Assembly (NCBI GenBank): GCA_902788805.1
Contig: CADALO010000006.1
Coordinates: 62,001-126,000, forward strand
Direction: 5' to 3'
Origin: an uncultured Bacteroidota bacterium
Lineage (GTDB): Bacteria; Bacteroidota; Bacteroidia; Bacteroidales; P3
DNA length: 64,000 nucleotides
How positions within the stretch are numbered: position 1 is the stretch's first letter; every line of letters starts with the position of its first letter. The notes under the pieces were generated by a model, which was not told the origin of the DNA, ran no database searches, and worked only from the letters and a program-made list of their open reading frames with translations. The position numbers and the translations under genes were made by a program. Shown here piece by piece: positions 17,663 to 27,528 of the stretch.

Positions 17663-18676
17663 ATGTCCTTTTCGCCCATCGAATTACGCAACTATCTGCG
17701 CCGACATAAGGGGTTTACGACATCAACCATTAGAGATTTTTTGCGTGTTTTAAGTTGGAGACTTTCAGGGAAGAAGATTGCTGTAGTTACTACTGGCAGT
17801 GGCGGAGTTGGGGACTACCTATGGATTCGTAACTACTTTCCTATCATACGACAACACGGATATAAAGTGATACTTATAGCCATGTCACATTGGAAAGAAA
17901 TAGTAGAGGCTTTCGACAAAGAAGAAACTGATGTGGTTCGGTACTTCGAAAGCTGCTTGAGCCCCAAAAGCATTGAATGCATATTCTTCAAATTGTTCAA
18001 AACCGATGTGTTTTTGAATTTCCGCAAAGAGTGTATGGCGAACATCATTCGATGCAAAGTAGAATACAATGATGCAGGTGTTCCATTTGACTTTTTTTAT
18101 GAGGAAAGGAATAATGCCACTTTTACTAAGTTTATCCCTCTTTCAAATGATTTTAAACACAAACTTCCCATCATTGAACCACCAGTAAAAATCGACAACT
18201 ATGTGTTACTTGTAGAAGGCGGAAATACGCAAGGAAAATTATCTGATGAACAACTAATTACCATCATCAACCACCTTGCAGGAAAGAACTATCAGATTCT
18301 ATTTAACGGGGATTATAAACACATATGTACAAATCTTACACCCAAGGTTGCAAAAAATCTTATCAACGGAAGGAACTACTCCTTTGCGCAATATACTTGG
18401 CTTGTTGCTCACGCCCTCTTTGTTGTCACTGTAAACACATCCCTATACCATTTTGCTCTGCAGCTCAACCGTCCGTGCGTTGTAATCAGTTGTAACGAAT
18501 ACCACACATTAAAACTGCACCAACCAAACCAAGAATATATTTTTAACGAAACGTTAGATCAAATGTATAGGGATAACACTTTGAAAAAATATCAGAAAAA
18601 CAATCTTTTAAAAATAAAAGACATCTCAGTTAATAAAATCATTCTTGCAATAGACAATATACTTCTATCCCATTAA
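17663..18676 (+). CDS. GT9-like (heptosyltransferase-type) glycosyltransferase
   Basis: 337 aa. After a 35-residue basic N-terminus it has a GT-B-type first strand and loop (KIAVVTTGSGGVGDYLWIRNYFPIIRQHGYKVILIA). The C-terminal half has NYVLLVEGG, YQILFNGD and the AHALFVVTVNTSLYHFALQLNRPCVVI block, which matches the donor-site motif of ADP-heptose:LPS heptosyltransferases (D/N-T-S/G-x-x-H). The similarity is to the family fold. The sugar is not necessarily heptose. Confidence 0.7.
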   Translation: MSFSPIELRNYLRRHKGFTTSTIRDFLRVLSWRLSGKKIAVVTTGSGGVGDYLWIRNYFPIIRQHGYKVILIAMSHWKEIVEAFDKEETDVVRYFESCLSPKSIECIFFKLFKTDVFLNFRKECMANIIRCKVEYNDAGVPFDFFYEERNNATFTKFIPLSNDFKHKLPIIEPPVKIDNYVLLVEGGNTQGKLSDEQLITIINHLAGKNYQILFNGDYKHICTNLTPKVAKNLINGRNYSFAQYTWLVAHALFVVTVNTSLYHFALQLNRPCVVISCNEYHTLKLHQPNQEYIFNETLDQMYRDNTLKKYQKNNLLKIKDISVNKIILAIDNILLSH

Positions 18677-18677
18677 G

Positions 18678-19649
18678 ATGCCCGCACTTCTTTCCATAAT
18701 AGTTCCAGTATACAACACCGAAGAATATCTTGACAACTGCATTCAGAGTGTATTAAATCAGATATGGCAGGATTGGGAGTTAATTTTGATTAATGACGGT
18801 TCAACGGATAGAAGCGGGGATATTTGTGAACAATACGCAGCAGACGACAACAGAATCCATGTAATACACACATCTAACCATGGCCAAAGTGCCGCAAGGA
18901 ATAAAGGTATAGAAATAGCAAATGGTGAATATATTACTTTTGTTGATTCCGACGATGAGATAACCCCTGAAACTTATGCAGAAAACATAAAGATCTTAAA
19001 AGAGAATCCTAGCTTGCAAGTTGTCCAATTCCCCACCTTTGAAGGATACAATATAAATGGTGGAATACTATGCAAATATCCAGAACGGTACTTTCAATCG
19101 AACAGGGAAATCCAAATCGAGTTCCTAGAACATCTTCCAACTGTGACCGCTTCAGTGTGCAACAAAATCTTTAAAAAAGAGATTTTTAATGTCCTAAATT
19201 TTCACGAAGGACATCTTCACGAAGACTACACTTTTGTTGATCAGTTGGTTAAGAATATAGACAATTTCTATATTTCCGAAAAAGGACAGTACCACTACTA
19301 TCATCGATCTGTTTCAACAACCCATACCGACGATGTAAATCGACATTTAGATTTGCTCTCGTGCGACATTTCCCGTCTGGAGCGACGATATGCCTTCCCC
19401 GAATTGAAACATCTCTTGATAGAACAATACATTTTTGTAATAAGGGAATTGCAGAACATTATATTCGCTTTTCCTAATTGCAATCTCGATATATACAAAA
19501 AAAGAATAAAACGTTCAAGGCCTCCTTTGTCAACTCTATTTACAACAACGAAAAATAAGGATAAGGAATTATATCTCATTATCTCTTTATTAGGACTTGA
19601 TTATTTCACAAAAATATATCAAAAACTGCTTGCCTCCAATAAGCAATGA
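18678..19649 (+). CDS. GT2-family glycosyltransferase
   Basis: 323 aa. Motifs: LLSIIVPVYNTEEYLDNCIQS, LINDGSTDRSGDICEQYA, GQSAARNKGIEIANGEYITFVD and D90-S-D-D93. HEDYTFVDQLV in the second half is the usual ED block of this subfamily. It starts 1 bp after the GT9-like stop and overlaps the first SGNH gene by 4 bp. Confidence 0.88.
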   Translation: MPALLSIIVPVYNTEEYLDNCIQSVLNQIWQDWELILINDGSTDRSGDICEQYAADDNRIHVIHTSNHGQSAARNKGIEIANGEYITFVDSDDEITPETYAENIKILKENPSLQVVQFPTFEGYNINGGILCKYPERYFQSNREIQIEFLEHLPTVTASVCNKIFKKEIFNVLNFHEGHLHEDYTFVDQLVKNIDNFYISEKGQYHYYHRSVSTTHTDDVNRHLDLLSCDISRLERRYAFPELKHLLIEQYIFVIRELQNIIFAFPNCNLDIYKKRIKRSRPPLSTLFTTTKNKDKELYLIISLLGLDYFTKIYQKLLASNKQ

Positions 19650-20581
19650 GACTCTTCCTGAAGAAAACAATATTTTTTTTTACAATCTGGCTTGCTTTTT
19701 CTACCATCGTAGATTTTTTTGTCACAAAAGCCATTAGAGGTTCATCGTCCAGAGCAATTAGAGTTTGGGAAGATGTTTTAAATTCAAAAATAAATGAAGA
19801 TATAATAATCCTTGGCAGTTCAAGAGCATGTGATCATTACAATCCTGCTGTTTTTGACAGTATAACTGGTTTTACAAGTTACAACTTAGGTCAACACGGG
19901 AAGAAAATTGATATGGATATCTTACGATATAATATATTCAAAAAATATGCTAAACACCAACCCAAAATAATAATATGGGACGTACATGGTCAATCTATTT
20001 GTTTCTCCGACGGATGGTATGATGGAATCTTCACGCCATACCTGTACAAAAAAGAGATATGGAGTCATCTGGATTCTCCACAGCACGATTTCAACATATT
20101 TGACAGAATAATTCCACTATATAGATACTGGAAAAAACCTTATATTTTTAATTATGCTTTTAAAAATGCTCGCAATGATGCTAATCCTTACAAGGGATAT
20201 GTAGGTGAAGGTGGCATTATAGACACTACTGCAACAAAATTATTTGAGGCAAATGATCTAAAGTGCACAATAGACAGTAGTATTCTTGCTTCATTTAAGA
20301 ACACATTATTAAAAATGAGAAACGATGGTTCCTTTGTGGTATTGGTCTATTCTCCATTATATTACAAAGGGGTTCCATTGTTAATTGGCACAAATGAAAT
20401 AGTATCTACATATCAAAGAATTGCAAATGAAACTGGTTCAATATTCATTAACTATTTGCAAGATTCAATTTGTAAAAACGAGCGATACTTTACACAATAT
20501 GTCCATTTGAATAAAGAAGGAGCAAATGTTTTTTCCCATAACTTAGCAAAACGATTAATACCTTACATAAACCAACAATGA
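19646..20581 (+). CDS. SGNH-type membrane-anchored protein, copy 1 (Asp of DxxH missing)
   Basis: 311 aa. An N-terminal hydrophobic anchor (about residues 8-27) faces the rest of the protein to the periplasm. Block I is ILGSSRA (GSSR 57-60, nucleophile Ser). Near the C-terminus the HLN block has H287 but Q284 where the family has Asp (QYVH instead of DxxH). It resembles the partner proteins of MBOAT acyltransferases (AlgJ/AlgX, DltD, PatB type), and an MBOAT gene follows with a 4-bp overlap. It probably helps move an acyl group onto exported glycan. The missing Asp may mean altered or absent catalysis. Confidence 0.72.
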   Translation: MRLFLKKTIFFFTIWLAFSTIVDFFVTKAIRGSSSRAIRVWEDVLNSKINEDIIILGSSRACDHYNPAVFDSITGFTSYNLGQHGKKIDMDILRYNIFKKYAKHQPKIIIWDVHGQSICFSDGWYDGIFTPYLYKKEIWSHLDSPQHDFNIFDRIIPLYRYWKKPYIFNYAFKNARNDANPYKGYVGEGGIIDTTATKLFEANDLKCTIDSSILASFKNTLLKMRNDGSFVVLVYSPLYYKGVPLLIGTNEIVSTYQRIANETGSIFINYLQDSICKNERYFTQYVHLNKEGANVFSHNLAKRLIPYINQQ

Positions 20582-22005
20582 TTTTCAACTCACCCGAATT
20601 CTTATTATTCCTACCAATAGTATTCCTACTTTATTGGTTTGTATTCAAAAAAAGTATAAAAATACAGAATTTTTTTGTCGTTATTGCCTCATATTTCTTC
20701 TATGGATGGTGGGACTGGCGATTTCTGTTTCTGATAGCCATTACATCGTTCTGCAGCTGGGCCAGTGGTTTACTGATTGAAAAAAATCGAGCCTCGCAAA
20801 ACACAAAGAAAGCGAAAGTGGTAAACATATGCAATATTGTGTTAAATCTGCTTATACTCGGTGTTTTCAAATACTACAATTTCTTTGTCGAGTCATTCTT
20901 TGACATCTTTCCTACTCTTAGTAACGATCAGATATTGATAAGTGTAATTCTGCCCGTCGGAATAAGCTTTTACACATTCCAAGCGCTAAGTTATACAATT
21001 GATGTATATCGTGATAAAATTGAGCCTACAAAAGACATCATTGCATTCTTTGCATTTGTCAGTTTCTTTCCCCAATTGGTTGCCGGACCTATAGAAAGGG
21101 CGACTAATCTTTTGCCACAATTCCAACAAAAACGCACATTTGATTATGCCGCGGCTGTTGACGGATGCCGCCAAATGCTCTGGGGTTTCTTTAAGAAAAT
21201 GGTAGTTGCTGACAATTGCGCCGTTTTTGTAGACCAGGTATGGGATGACATACCATCCTTCAGTGGAAGCACCTTGTTAGTAGCTGCCATACTCTTTTCA
21301 TTTCAGATATACTGCGATTTTTCCGGATACTCAGACATAGCCATCGGTTGCGCAAAACTCTTTGGCATTAAACTGAAACGCAACTTCAACAATCCTTATT
21401 TCAGTCGCGACATTGCTGAGTTCTGGCGTCGCTGGCACATATCTCTGACAACCTGGTTCCGTGACTATATATACATTCCTCTTGGTGGCAGTCGTACTAC
21501 AAAGGCAAAAATTGTCCGCAACACATTCATTATCTTCCTGGTCAGTGGATTTTGGCACGGAGCAAACTGGACATTTATCATCTGGGGGGCATTTCACGCA
21601 TTATTATTCCTGCCACTAATACTTCTCGGCAAGAATAGGAAATATACTGACAACATAGCATCCAATCGTTCTTTTCCCACTTTCAAAGAATTACTGCAAA
21701 TACTCCTCACCTTCCTGCTTGCCACCTTCGGCTGGATTATCTTCCGTAGCGATGACATAACCCAGGCAATGCAGTTTTTCAGAGGAATCTTTAACATAAG
21801 TATTATCTCCATTCCGATGATTTCAAAGTGTTTTATATTCATCGCAATAATGCTTATCGTTGAATGGATAAACAGGAACAACGAACACGAATTTCAAATA
21901 CAAAGCCGTTATCGTGTTGTTCGATATATCATTTACTACACCATTATGCTCAGCATTGTACTCCTCTCCACTCAACAAGAAACTTTTATTTATTTTCAAT
22001 TCTAA
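20578..22005 (+). CDS. MBOAT-family O-acyltransferase (AlgI/DltB type)
   Basis: 475 aa, about 11 membrane segments. N-terminal MIFNSPEFLLFLPIVFLLYWF and the FYTFQALSYTIDVYR, FVSFFPQLVAGPIERA and FWRRWHISLTTWFRDYIYIPLGGS blocks are classic AlgI-like. SGFWHGANWTFIIWGAFHA holds the invariant catalytic H327. Such proteins pass acyl groups across the inner membrane to a periplasmic SGNH partner that esterifies polysaccharide. Here it is flanked by one SGNH gene upstream and two downstream, which makes it the core of a glycan O-acylation module. Confidence 0.93.
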   Translation: MIFNSPEFLLFLPIVFLLYWFVFKKSIKIQNFFVVIASYFFYGWWDWRFLFLIAITSFCSWASGLLIEKNRASQNTKKAKVVNICNIVLNLLILGVFKYYNFFVESFFDIFPTLSNDQILISVILPVGISFYTFQALSYTIDVYRDKIEPTKDIIAFFAFVSFFPQLVAGPIERATNLLPQFQQKRTFDYAAAVDGCRQMLWGFFKKMVVADNCAVFVDQVWDDIPSFSGSTLLVAAILFSFQIYCDFSGYSDIAIGCAKLFGIKLKRNFNNPYFSRDIAEFWRRWHISLTTWFRDYIYIPLGGSRTTKAKIVRNTFIIFLVSGFWHGANWTFIIWGAFHALLFLPLILLGKNRKYTDNIASNRSFPTFKELLQILLTFLLATFGWIIFRSDDITQAMQFFRGIFNISIISIPMISKCFIFIAIMLIVEWINRNNEHEFQIQSRYRVVRYIIYYTIMLSIVLLSTQQETFIYFQF

Positions 22006-22029
22006 CCAACTGATTCAATATATATTAGA

Positions 22030-23034
22030 ATGAAGAGATTCTGCATCCATATAATTATATTCCTCATAATATGGTTTGCATTATCTATACCTGTTGACAT
22101 ATATATCACCCATAAGATTCGCACATCTCAAACTCGTGCAATTGCTGTATGGGAAGATATTTTCAATGGTCGTATAGATGCGGATATGCTATTTTTGGGC
22201 AGTTCGAGAACTAGTGATGCCTATAATCCGGCTATTTTTGACAGCATCTTAGGAGTCAACAGTTACAATCTCGGAATGCACGGCAACTTGATTGACAAAG
22301 ACATCTTAAGGTACAATCTATATTATAAATATTCAAACAGAATACCCAAATATATTATTTGGGATCTTTGTAATGGTGCATTTGGGTATTCACAAAGAGT
22401 TTTCGACTATCAGTTTGCTCCTTATCTTTTTGATGACGATGTGTTTCGTTTACTTCATAATTCAAGACATAAATTTACAATTTTCGACAGATATGTTCCA
22501 TTGTTGAGATACTACAGACAGAAAAACATTATAGGTTATGCTATAAAAAACAAGCATTTTAACACAGGGTATTATAAGGGTTTTAAAGGTAAAGATTGGC
22601 ATTGGAACCCAGAGAATCTAAACAAGCTGGAAGACAAGTCAATTCCAATGGGATATAATCCGGAACTACTGCCTGATTTCCTTAATACCGTCAAAAAAAT
22701 GAAAGAATCCGGTTCTGAGGTTATTTTTATTTATTCACCTTTTCATTACGAAGGGCAGGTAAAACAGGCTGGTATGGATTCTTTATTTGCTATTTATCAA
22801 CAAATTGCAGAAGATAACAATTGTATCTTCTTAAACTATAATTACGATTCTATGTGTTATGATACATCGTATTTCATAGACGCCACTCATCTTAATTTAC
22901 ACGGAGCCAATGTTTTCTCTGCTAAATGTTCTAAAGATTTGGATAGTATTTTTAACTTTTGCAAATCAAAAAAAATGCATCTTACAACCACTAATAAAGA
23001 AACACTGCAAAGCGAAAACGAGCAATACAATTAA
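22030..23034 (+). CDS. SGNH-type membrane-anchored protein, copy 2 (complete DxxH)
   Basis: 334 aa. Same architecture as copy 1: N-terminal anchor (about residues 5-24), the TRAIAVWEDIFNGRID segment, block I LGSSR (57-60), and the periplasmic domain. It is the only one of the three with a full C-terminal catalytic pair, D284-A-T-H287. It is therefore the best candidate for the active acyl transferase or esterase partner of the MBOAT protein. A longer polar tail follows residue 310. Confidence 0.75.
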   Translation: MKRFCIHIIIFLIIWFALSIPVDIYITHKIRTSQTRAIAVWEDIFNGRIDADMLFLGSSRTSDAYNPAIFDSILGVNSYNLGMHGNLIDKDILRYNLYYKYSNRIPKYIIWDLCNGAFGYSQRVFDYQFAPYLFDDDVFRLLHNSRHKFTIFDRYVPLLRYYRQKNIIGYAIKNKHFNTGYYKGFKGKDWHWNPENLNKLEDKSIPMGYNPELLPDFLNTVKKMKESGSEVIFIYSPFHYEGQVKQAGMDSLFAIYQQIAEDNNCIFLNYNYDSMCYDTSYFIDATHLNLHGANVFSAKCSKDLDSIFNFCKSKKMHLTTTNKETLQSENEQYN

Positions 23035-23082
23035 GATTGAGTATAGAAACAACTACAAACAGACTAAGAAAATATAAACTTA

Positions 23083-24021
23083 ATGAAGCTTTTACTGAAG
23101 AAGATTCTTTTTTTTGCTATTATTTGGTTTACTATAGCCTGTGTATTGGATTATTATCTCTCTATACGTATTCGCCATTCTAAATTCAGAGAATATCGTA
23201 TTTGGGAAGATATCTTTAATTCAAGGATCACATCCGATATGATAGTGCTTGGCAGTTCCCGTACATATGACCACTACAACCCAATAATTTTTGAAAGCAT
23301 ATTGAATAACGATTTCTATAATCTTGGATTGGACGGTAAAAAAATCGATATGGATATTTTCCGTTATCATCAATACAAGAAATACCACAATCGCCAACCT
23401 CGCTATATTATTTGGGATATTTATCACCGTTCTTTTGCAAAATCAAACGGCTATAGCGATGAACAATTTATGGGTTATATTTGGGACGACGATATTTGGC
23501 AAGAGATACACTCAAGGGAAAACAATGTAAACTGGTTTGACCGCACAATTCCTTTGCTCCGCTATTGGAGGCGAAATATGATTCAAACATATCCAGATGC
23601 GGTGATGGATGTATACAAAGGGTATGTGAAATATTGCCCTTCATTTGACGGCACTGAACTACGTAGAACCAAAGACCATTCCATAGACTGCTGCTACGAC
23701 TCCACAATTATTAATTCATTCCGTCAAACTGTCAAAGAAATGCAAAATGATGGTTCAAAAGTTATTCTCATTTACTCCCCGTTTTATTACCAAGGACAAC
23801 AGAAAGTCAAAAATTTGGATCATTTTATCTCATTTGTTCAAGAAATGGCAGAACAGGAAAACTGCCTTTTTATGAATTATTTAAACGATACAATCAACTA
23901 CGATACATCCCTATTTATGAACGCATCACACCTCAATGGTTACGGCGCCGATGTGTTCTCTGCAAAATTAGCACACGATTTGGACTCCATTCTCAATTTG
24001 AATTGTTCATCTGGCACATAG
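23083..24021 (+). CDS. SGNH-type membrane-anchored protein, copy 3 (Asn in place of Asp)
   Basis: 312 aa. N-terminal anchor, YRIWEDIFNSRIT, block I LGSSR (57-60) and C-terminal N280-A-S-H283, i.e. Asn where copy 2 has the catalytic Asp. It aligns with copies 1 and 2 over the full length, so the three arose by duplication around the MBOAT gene. A 92-bp spacer separates it from the ABC ATPase gene. Confidence 0.73.
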   Translation: MKLLLKKILFFAIIWFTIACVLDYYLSIRIRHSKFREYRIWEDIFNSRITSDMIVLGSSRTYDHYNPIIFESILNNDFYNLGLDGKKIDMDIFRYHQYKKYHNRQPRYIIWDIYHRSFAKSNGYSDEQFMGYIWDDDIWQEIHSRENNVNWFDRTIPLLRYWRRNMIQTYPDAVMDVYKGYVKYCPSFDGTELRRTKDHSIDCCYDSTIINSFRQTVKEMQNDGSKVILIYSPFYYQGQQKVKNLDHFISFVQEMAEQENCLFMNYLNDTINYDTSLFMNASHLNGYGADVFSAKLAHDLDSILNLNCSSGT

Positions 24022-24113
24022 CATCCACATTGTCTGCGAGACCTAATATCATTTGAGCAATTCGATAAATCCGTTTAAAAGACTTATATAATCATTATCA
24101 AGCAACCTTAATA

Positions 24114-25424
24114 ATGCAACCCGTAATACGATTTGAAAACGTCGGCAAGTTGTACCGATTAGGCACTGTCGGCACCGGCACTCTCAGCCACGACCTGCGA
24201 AGGTGGTGGATAACCAGCGTTATGCGCAAGGAGGATCCCTACCTCAAGATTGGCGAGACCAACGACCGCAGCACAAAAGGCAATTCCGACTATGTATATG
24301 CTCTCAAAGATATCAATCTCGAAGTCCAGGAAGGCGATGTCCTTGGCATTATAGGCAAGAATGGTGCCGGCAAAAGCACCTTACTTAAACTTCTCAGTCG
24401 TGTCACAGCACCTACTACTGGCAAAATTTACACCAAAGGCCGAATTGCTTCCCTTCTCGAAGTCGGCACAGGCTTCCATCCCGAACTAACCGGACGTGAA
24501 AACATCTATATGAACGGTTGCATCCTCGGAATGAAACGATGGGAAATCGACAAAAAGCTTGATGAGATAGTAGACTTCAGTGGTTGTGAACGATACATCG
24601 ACACACCTGTAAAACGTTATAGCAGTGGTATGATGGTCCGCCTTGGATTCGCTGTCGCCGCCCACCTCGACCCCGAAATACTCGTTGTTGACGAAGTCCT
24701 CGCTGTTGGCGATGCTGAATTTCAAAAGAAAGCCATAGGCAAAATGAAAGACGTCTCCCGAGGCGAAGGAAGGACTGTGTTGTTCGTGAGCCACAACATG
24801 TCTGCTGTGAAAAACTTATGCAAAAACGGGGTTATATTAAACAATGGCACAATCAAATTCATTGCAAGTGCAGAAGATTGTGTCGATCGTTATCTACAAG
24901 ATTCTGAAAGAATCAACATCATCACCCAAACCACAATAAAGTCAGGACATAGACGCAATAGAGACAACTGCTTTACTGAAATAGAATTCCTTGAAGCAAA
25001 AATACTAAACGACGCTGCCAACATCGGTACTGATGAGCCCTTAGAAATTGTGGCCATCGTCAAGCGTAACAAGATGTCAATTGAACGCTGCCAATATACT
25101 GTATCTATTAAAGATGAAGACAACAGAGTTGTACAAGGGTTCTTAACCAAGCCTCTGTATATCCCACCAGGCGTCTCTATTTTCAAAGTACATTTTCGCA
25201 TAACTAATCATGGGCTCACAAAAAGAAGATACAAAGTGGACTTGGTTGCAGGCAGCAAAGATTTCTCTGAAGGAAGTCGAAATTATGATCGTGTTGAAGA
25301 TGTTCTTTCTTTTGATATCAAATACTACAATAAAAAGGACAAGAAAGAGTACCTCATTTGGAACAAGAGCTGGGGAGCAATTCTACACAACAATGAATTA
25401 ATCGACGGACAAATAACCTATTAA
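24114..25424 (+). CDS. wzt: Polysaccharide ABC exporter ATPase with C-terminal Wzt domain
   Basis: 436 aa. ABC domain in residues 1-245: Walker A GKNGAGKST (81-89), signature YSSGMMVRLGFAVAAHLDP, Walker B ILVVDE and the switch His in FVSHNMSAVKNLC. Residues 270-436 form a Wzt_C-like beta domain, which in O-antigen systems binds the glycan terminus. The cognate permease is not adjacent; the only candidate in the window is at 41097. It couples ATP hydrolysis to export of the finished lipid-linked glycan across the inner membrane. Confidence 0.92.
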   Translation: MQPVIRFENVGKLYRLGTVGTGTLSHDLRRWWITSVMRKEDPYLKIGETNDRSTKGNSDYVYALKDINLEVQEGDVLGIIGKNGAGKSTLLKLLSRVTAPTTGKIYTKGRIASLLEVGTGFHPELTGRENIYMNGCILGMKRWEIDKKLDEIVDFSGCERYIDTPVKRYSSGMMVRLGFAVAAHLDPEILVVDEVLAVGDAEFQKKAIGKMKDVSRGEGRTVLFVSHNMSAVKNLCKNGVILNNGTIKFIASAEDCVDRYLQDSERINIITQTTIKSGHRRNRDNCFTEIEFLEAKILNDAANIGTDEPLEIVAIVKRNKMSIERCQYTVSIKDEDNRVVQGFLTKPLYIPPGVSIFKVHFRITNHGLTKRRYKVDLVAGSKDFSEGSRNYDRVEDVLSFDIKYYNKKDKKEYLIWNKSWGAILHNNELIDGQITY

Positions 25425-25454
25425 CCCACTTGCCTTAGGAATACTATTGTTATT

Positions 25455-27263
25455 ATGCCACAACTACCTTTACCCAATATTTGCTGCGGATGTAATGCTT
25501 GCGGTGACGTATGTCCTGTCATTGCAATCAATTATATAAAAGACAGGGAAGGGTTTACCCAGCCTTCAATCGACTATAATAAATGTATCAACTGTAACAA
25601 ATGCGAGAAAGTATGTCCGATCCTAAACAGGCCCTCTGATAACTACAAATATACTAAGCCAATTGTATACGCAGCATACACGACAGACCCCGAAATACGT
25701 ATAGATAGTACTTCTGGGGGAATATTCTCAGAACTTGCACTACATATTTACAATAATGGTGGTTTTGTTTGCGGTGCGGTATTCAACGGAAATCACACGG
25801 TTTCACATTTTATTTCGGATAACAAGAAACACCTTCCTGCAATACGCAGTTCGAAATATTTGCAAAGTGACATGAGTGGGTGTTATAAAAAAATATCTTC
25901 CCTTATAATAGAAGGAAAGACGGTTTTATATTGTGGCGCACCTTGCCAAGTTACTGCATTAAAGAATTACCTCGGGAAAGACTATCCAAACCTCATTACA
26001 TGCGATTTTATTTGCCGTGGGGTTAACTCTCCAGCTGTATTCCTTTCATATATGGACATGCTCGAAAGGAAACATAAGGCACATGCAACTAAAATAAAAT
26101 TCAAAAATAAAAAATGGGGATGGCACAATTTCTCCATAAAAGTGGTTTTTGAAAACGGAGAAGAATATTGTGAAGACCGATGGCACGATCCTTTTTTTGT
26201 AGGGTATTTACAATATGGAAATTTTGCTCGTCTGTCATGCTACAATTGCTCATTTAAAGGATTCCCACAACAATCAGACATCACACTTGCCGATTTTTGG
26301 GGAATAGAATCAATAGACGCTTCCTTGGATCAAGACTTGGGTACATCACTCGTAATGATAAATACCGACAAAGGGAAAAAACTTTTCAATCAAATTAGCC
26401 CGCGTATTATCCGAAAAGAATTCTCATTGGATGACGCTCTTTCTGGCAACCCTGCCATCACCACATCCATTCAAGCCTCGAACCAAGATAGAGAAAAATT
26501 CTTTCACGACCTAAACAATTTGCCATTTGAGGAAGTATCAAAAAAACATTTCAACATAATACCCGATAGACCATCAGAAAAAATGAAATCTATTTCTTCT
26601 ATCCTAACAAAAATACGAAAGTTTTTATCTATTGTAAAACGACTTAAATGCTCCTATAACGCATGGTCAACTTTTCTTTATGTAAACTTTATTTCAAAAA
26701 AAGTAGAAAAAAATAGTACTGTTCCTTTTATAAACTATTCGAACTCTATCGTACAACTAGATAAAGAGTCTCGATTAATATTGAATGCTAAATTATTCTG
26801 CGGAATAAAACAAGTAGAGAATTCAAAGAAAGAGACACGTATCTTAGTTGAAGAAAATGCCACTTTAAAAATCGAGGGTGATTTCAAAATGTTTGCAGGA
26901 TCTTACATACGAGTCATCAGTGGTGGAACTTTGATTATTCACGACGGATTCATCAACGAAGATACCCAGATTACCTGTGGCGACTTGATTGAGATAGGAC
27001 ATGGATGCACCATTGGTCGCGATGTAGTTATACGCTCCTATGATGGCCATAAAATTGTCGGAAACAATAATAAAACTGCAATGCCAATACATATCGGCGA
27101 TCATGTTTGGATTGGGCAAAGAGCTGTTATTCTTAAAGGAGTAACGATTGGATCAGGTGCTATCATAGCAGCCGGTTCCATCGTCACAAAAGACGTACCA
27201 TCTCATTCTGTTGTTGCAGGAAACCCCGCCAAAGTAATAAAAGAAAACATTACATGGCAATGA
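25455..27263 (+). CDS. Fusion: FrhB/FdhB-type Fe-S oxidoreductase + hexapeptide acetyltransferase
   Basis: 602 aa. Two 4Fe-4S ferredoxin motifs occupy residues 10-20 (C10, C13, C16, C20) and 44-54 (C44, C47, C50, C54). An FrhB/FdhB C-terminal-like domain follows to about residue 370 ([37 protein letters not shown]). From about residue 400 on there is a complete left-handed beta-helix acetyltransferase ending in [42 protein letters not shown]. FrhB-like proteins commonly sit beside pyruvyl transferases in glycan loci, as here. The fusion to an acetyltransferase is unusual. Substrates are unknown. Confidence 0.85.
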   Translation: MPQLPLPNICCGCNACGDVCPVIAINYIKDREGFTQPSIDYNKCINCNKCEKVCPILNRPSDNYKYTKPIVYAAYTTDPEIRIDSTSGGIFSELALHIYNNGGFVCGAVFNGNHTVSHFISDNKKHLPAIRSSKYLQSDMSGCYKKISSLIIEGKTVLYCGAPCQVTALKNYLGKDYPNLITCDFICRGVNSPAVFLSYMDMLERKHKAHATKIKFKNKKWGWHNFSIKVVFENGEEYCEDRWHDPFFVGYLQYGNFARLSCYNCSFKGFPQQSDITLADFWGIESIDASLDQDLGTSLVMINTDKGKKLFNQISPRIIRKEFSLDDALSGNPAITTSIQASNQDREKFFHDLNNLPFEEVSKKHFNIIPDRPSEKMKSISSILTKIRKFLSIVKRLKCSYNAWSTFLYVNFISKKVEKNSTVPFINYSNSIVQLDKESRLILNAKLFCGIKQVENSKKETRILVEENATLKIEGDFKMFAGSYIRVISGGTLIIHDGFINEDTQITCGDLIEIGHGCTIGRDVVIRSYDGHKIVGNNNKTAMPIHIGDHVWIGQRAVILKGVTIGSGAIIAAGSIVTKDVPSHSVVAGNPAKVIKENITWQ

Positions 27264-27528
27264 TTTTTGCCATTCAACCTTTCGTTAGACAATTATTATT
27301 GCGGAATCCTTCAACATTATACTCACTTTATTATTCATAAAACGGAGATAAATAAACACTATGTGTCAATGAATTGCACTGTCCAATTCATCCATTTACA
27401 ATAATTACGGCGAGTATCCATCAATAGTCTGCACTTATTAAGGTACTTCAAGGATTGATAATAATAGACGGAATCAATATATACAATCTTCTACGTTTAG
27501 ATCCTGATAATTGAGATAATAGTATATT
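27264..27528. other. Intergenic spacer, no feature recognised
   Basis: 265 bp, A/T-rich. No open frame, repeat family or hairpin comparable to the other spacers was seen. It marks the start of a more A/T-rich stretch of the locus. Confidence 0.5.
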
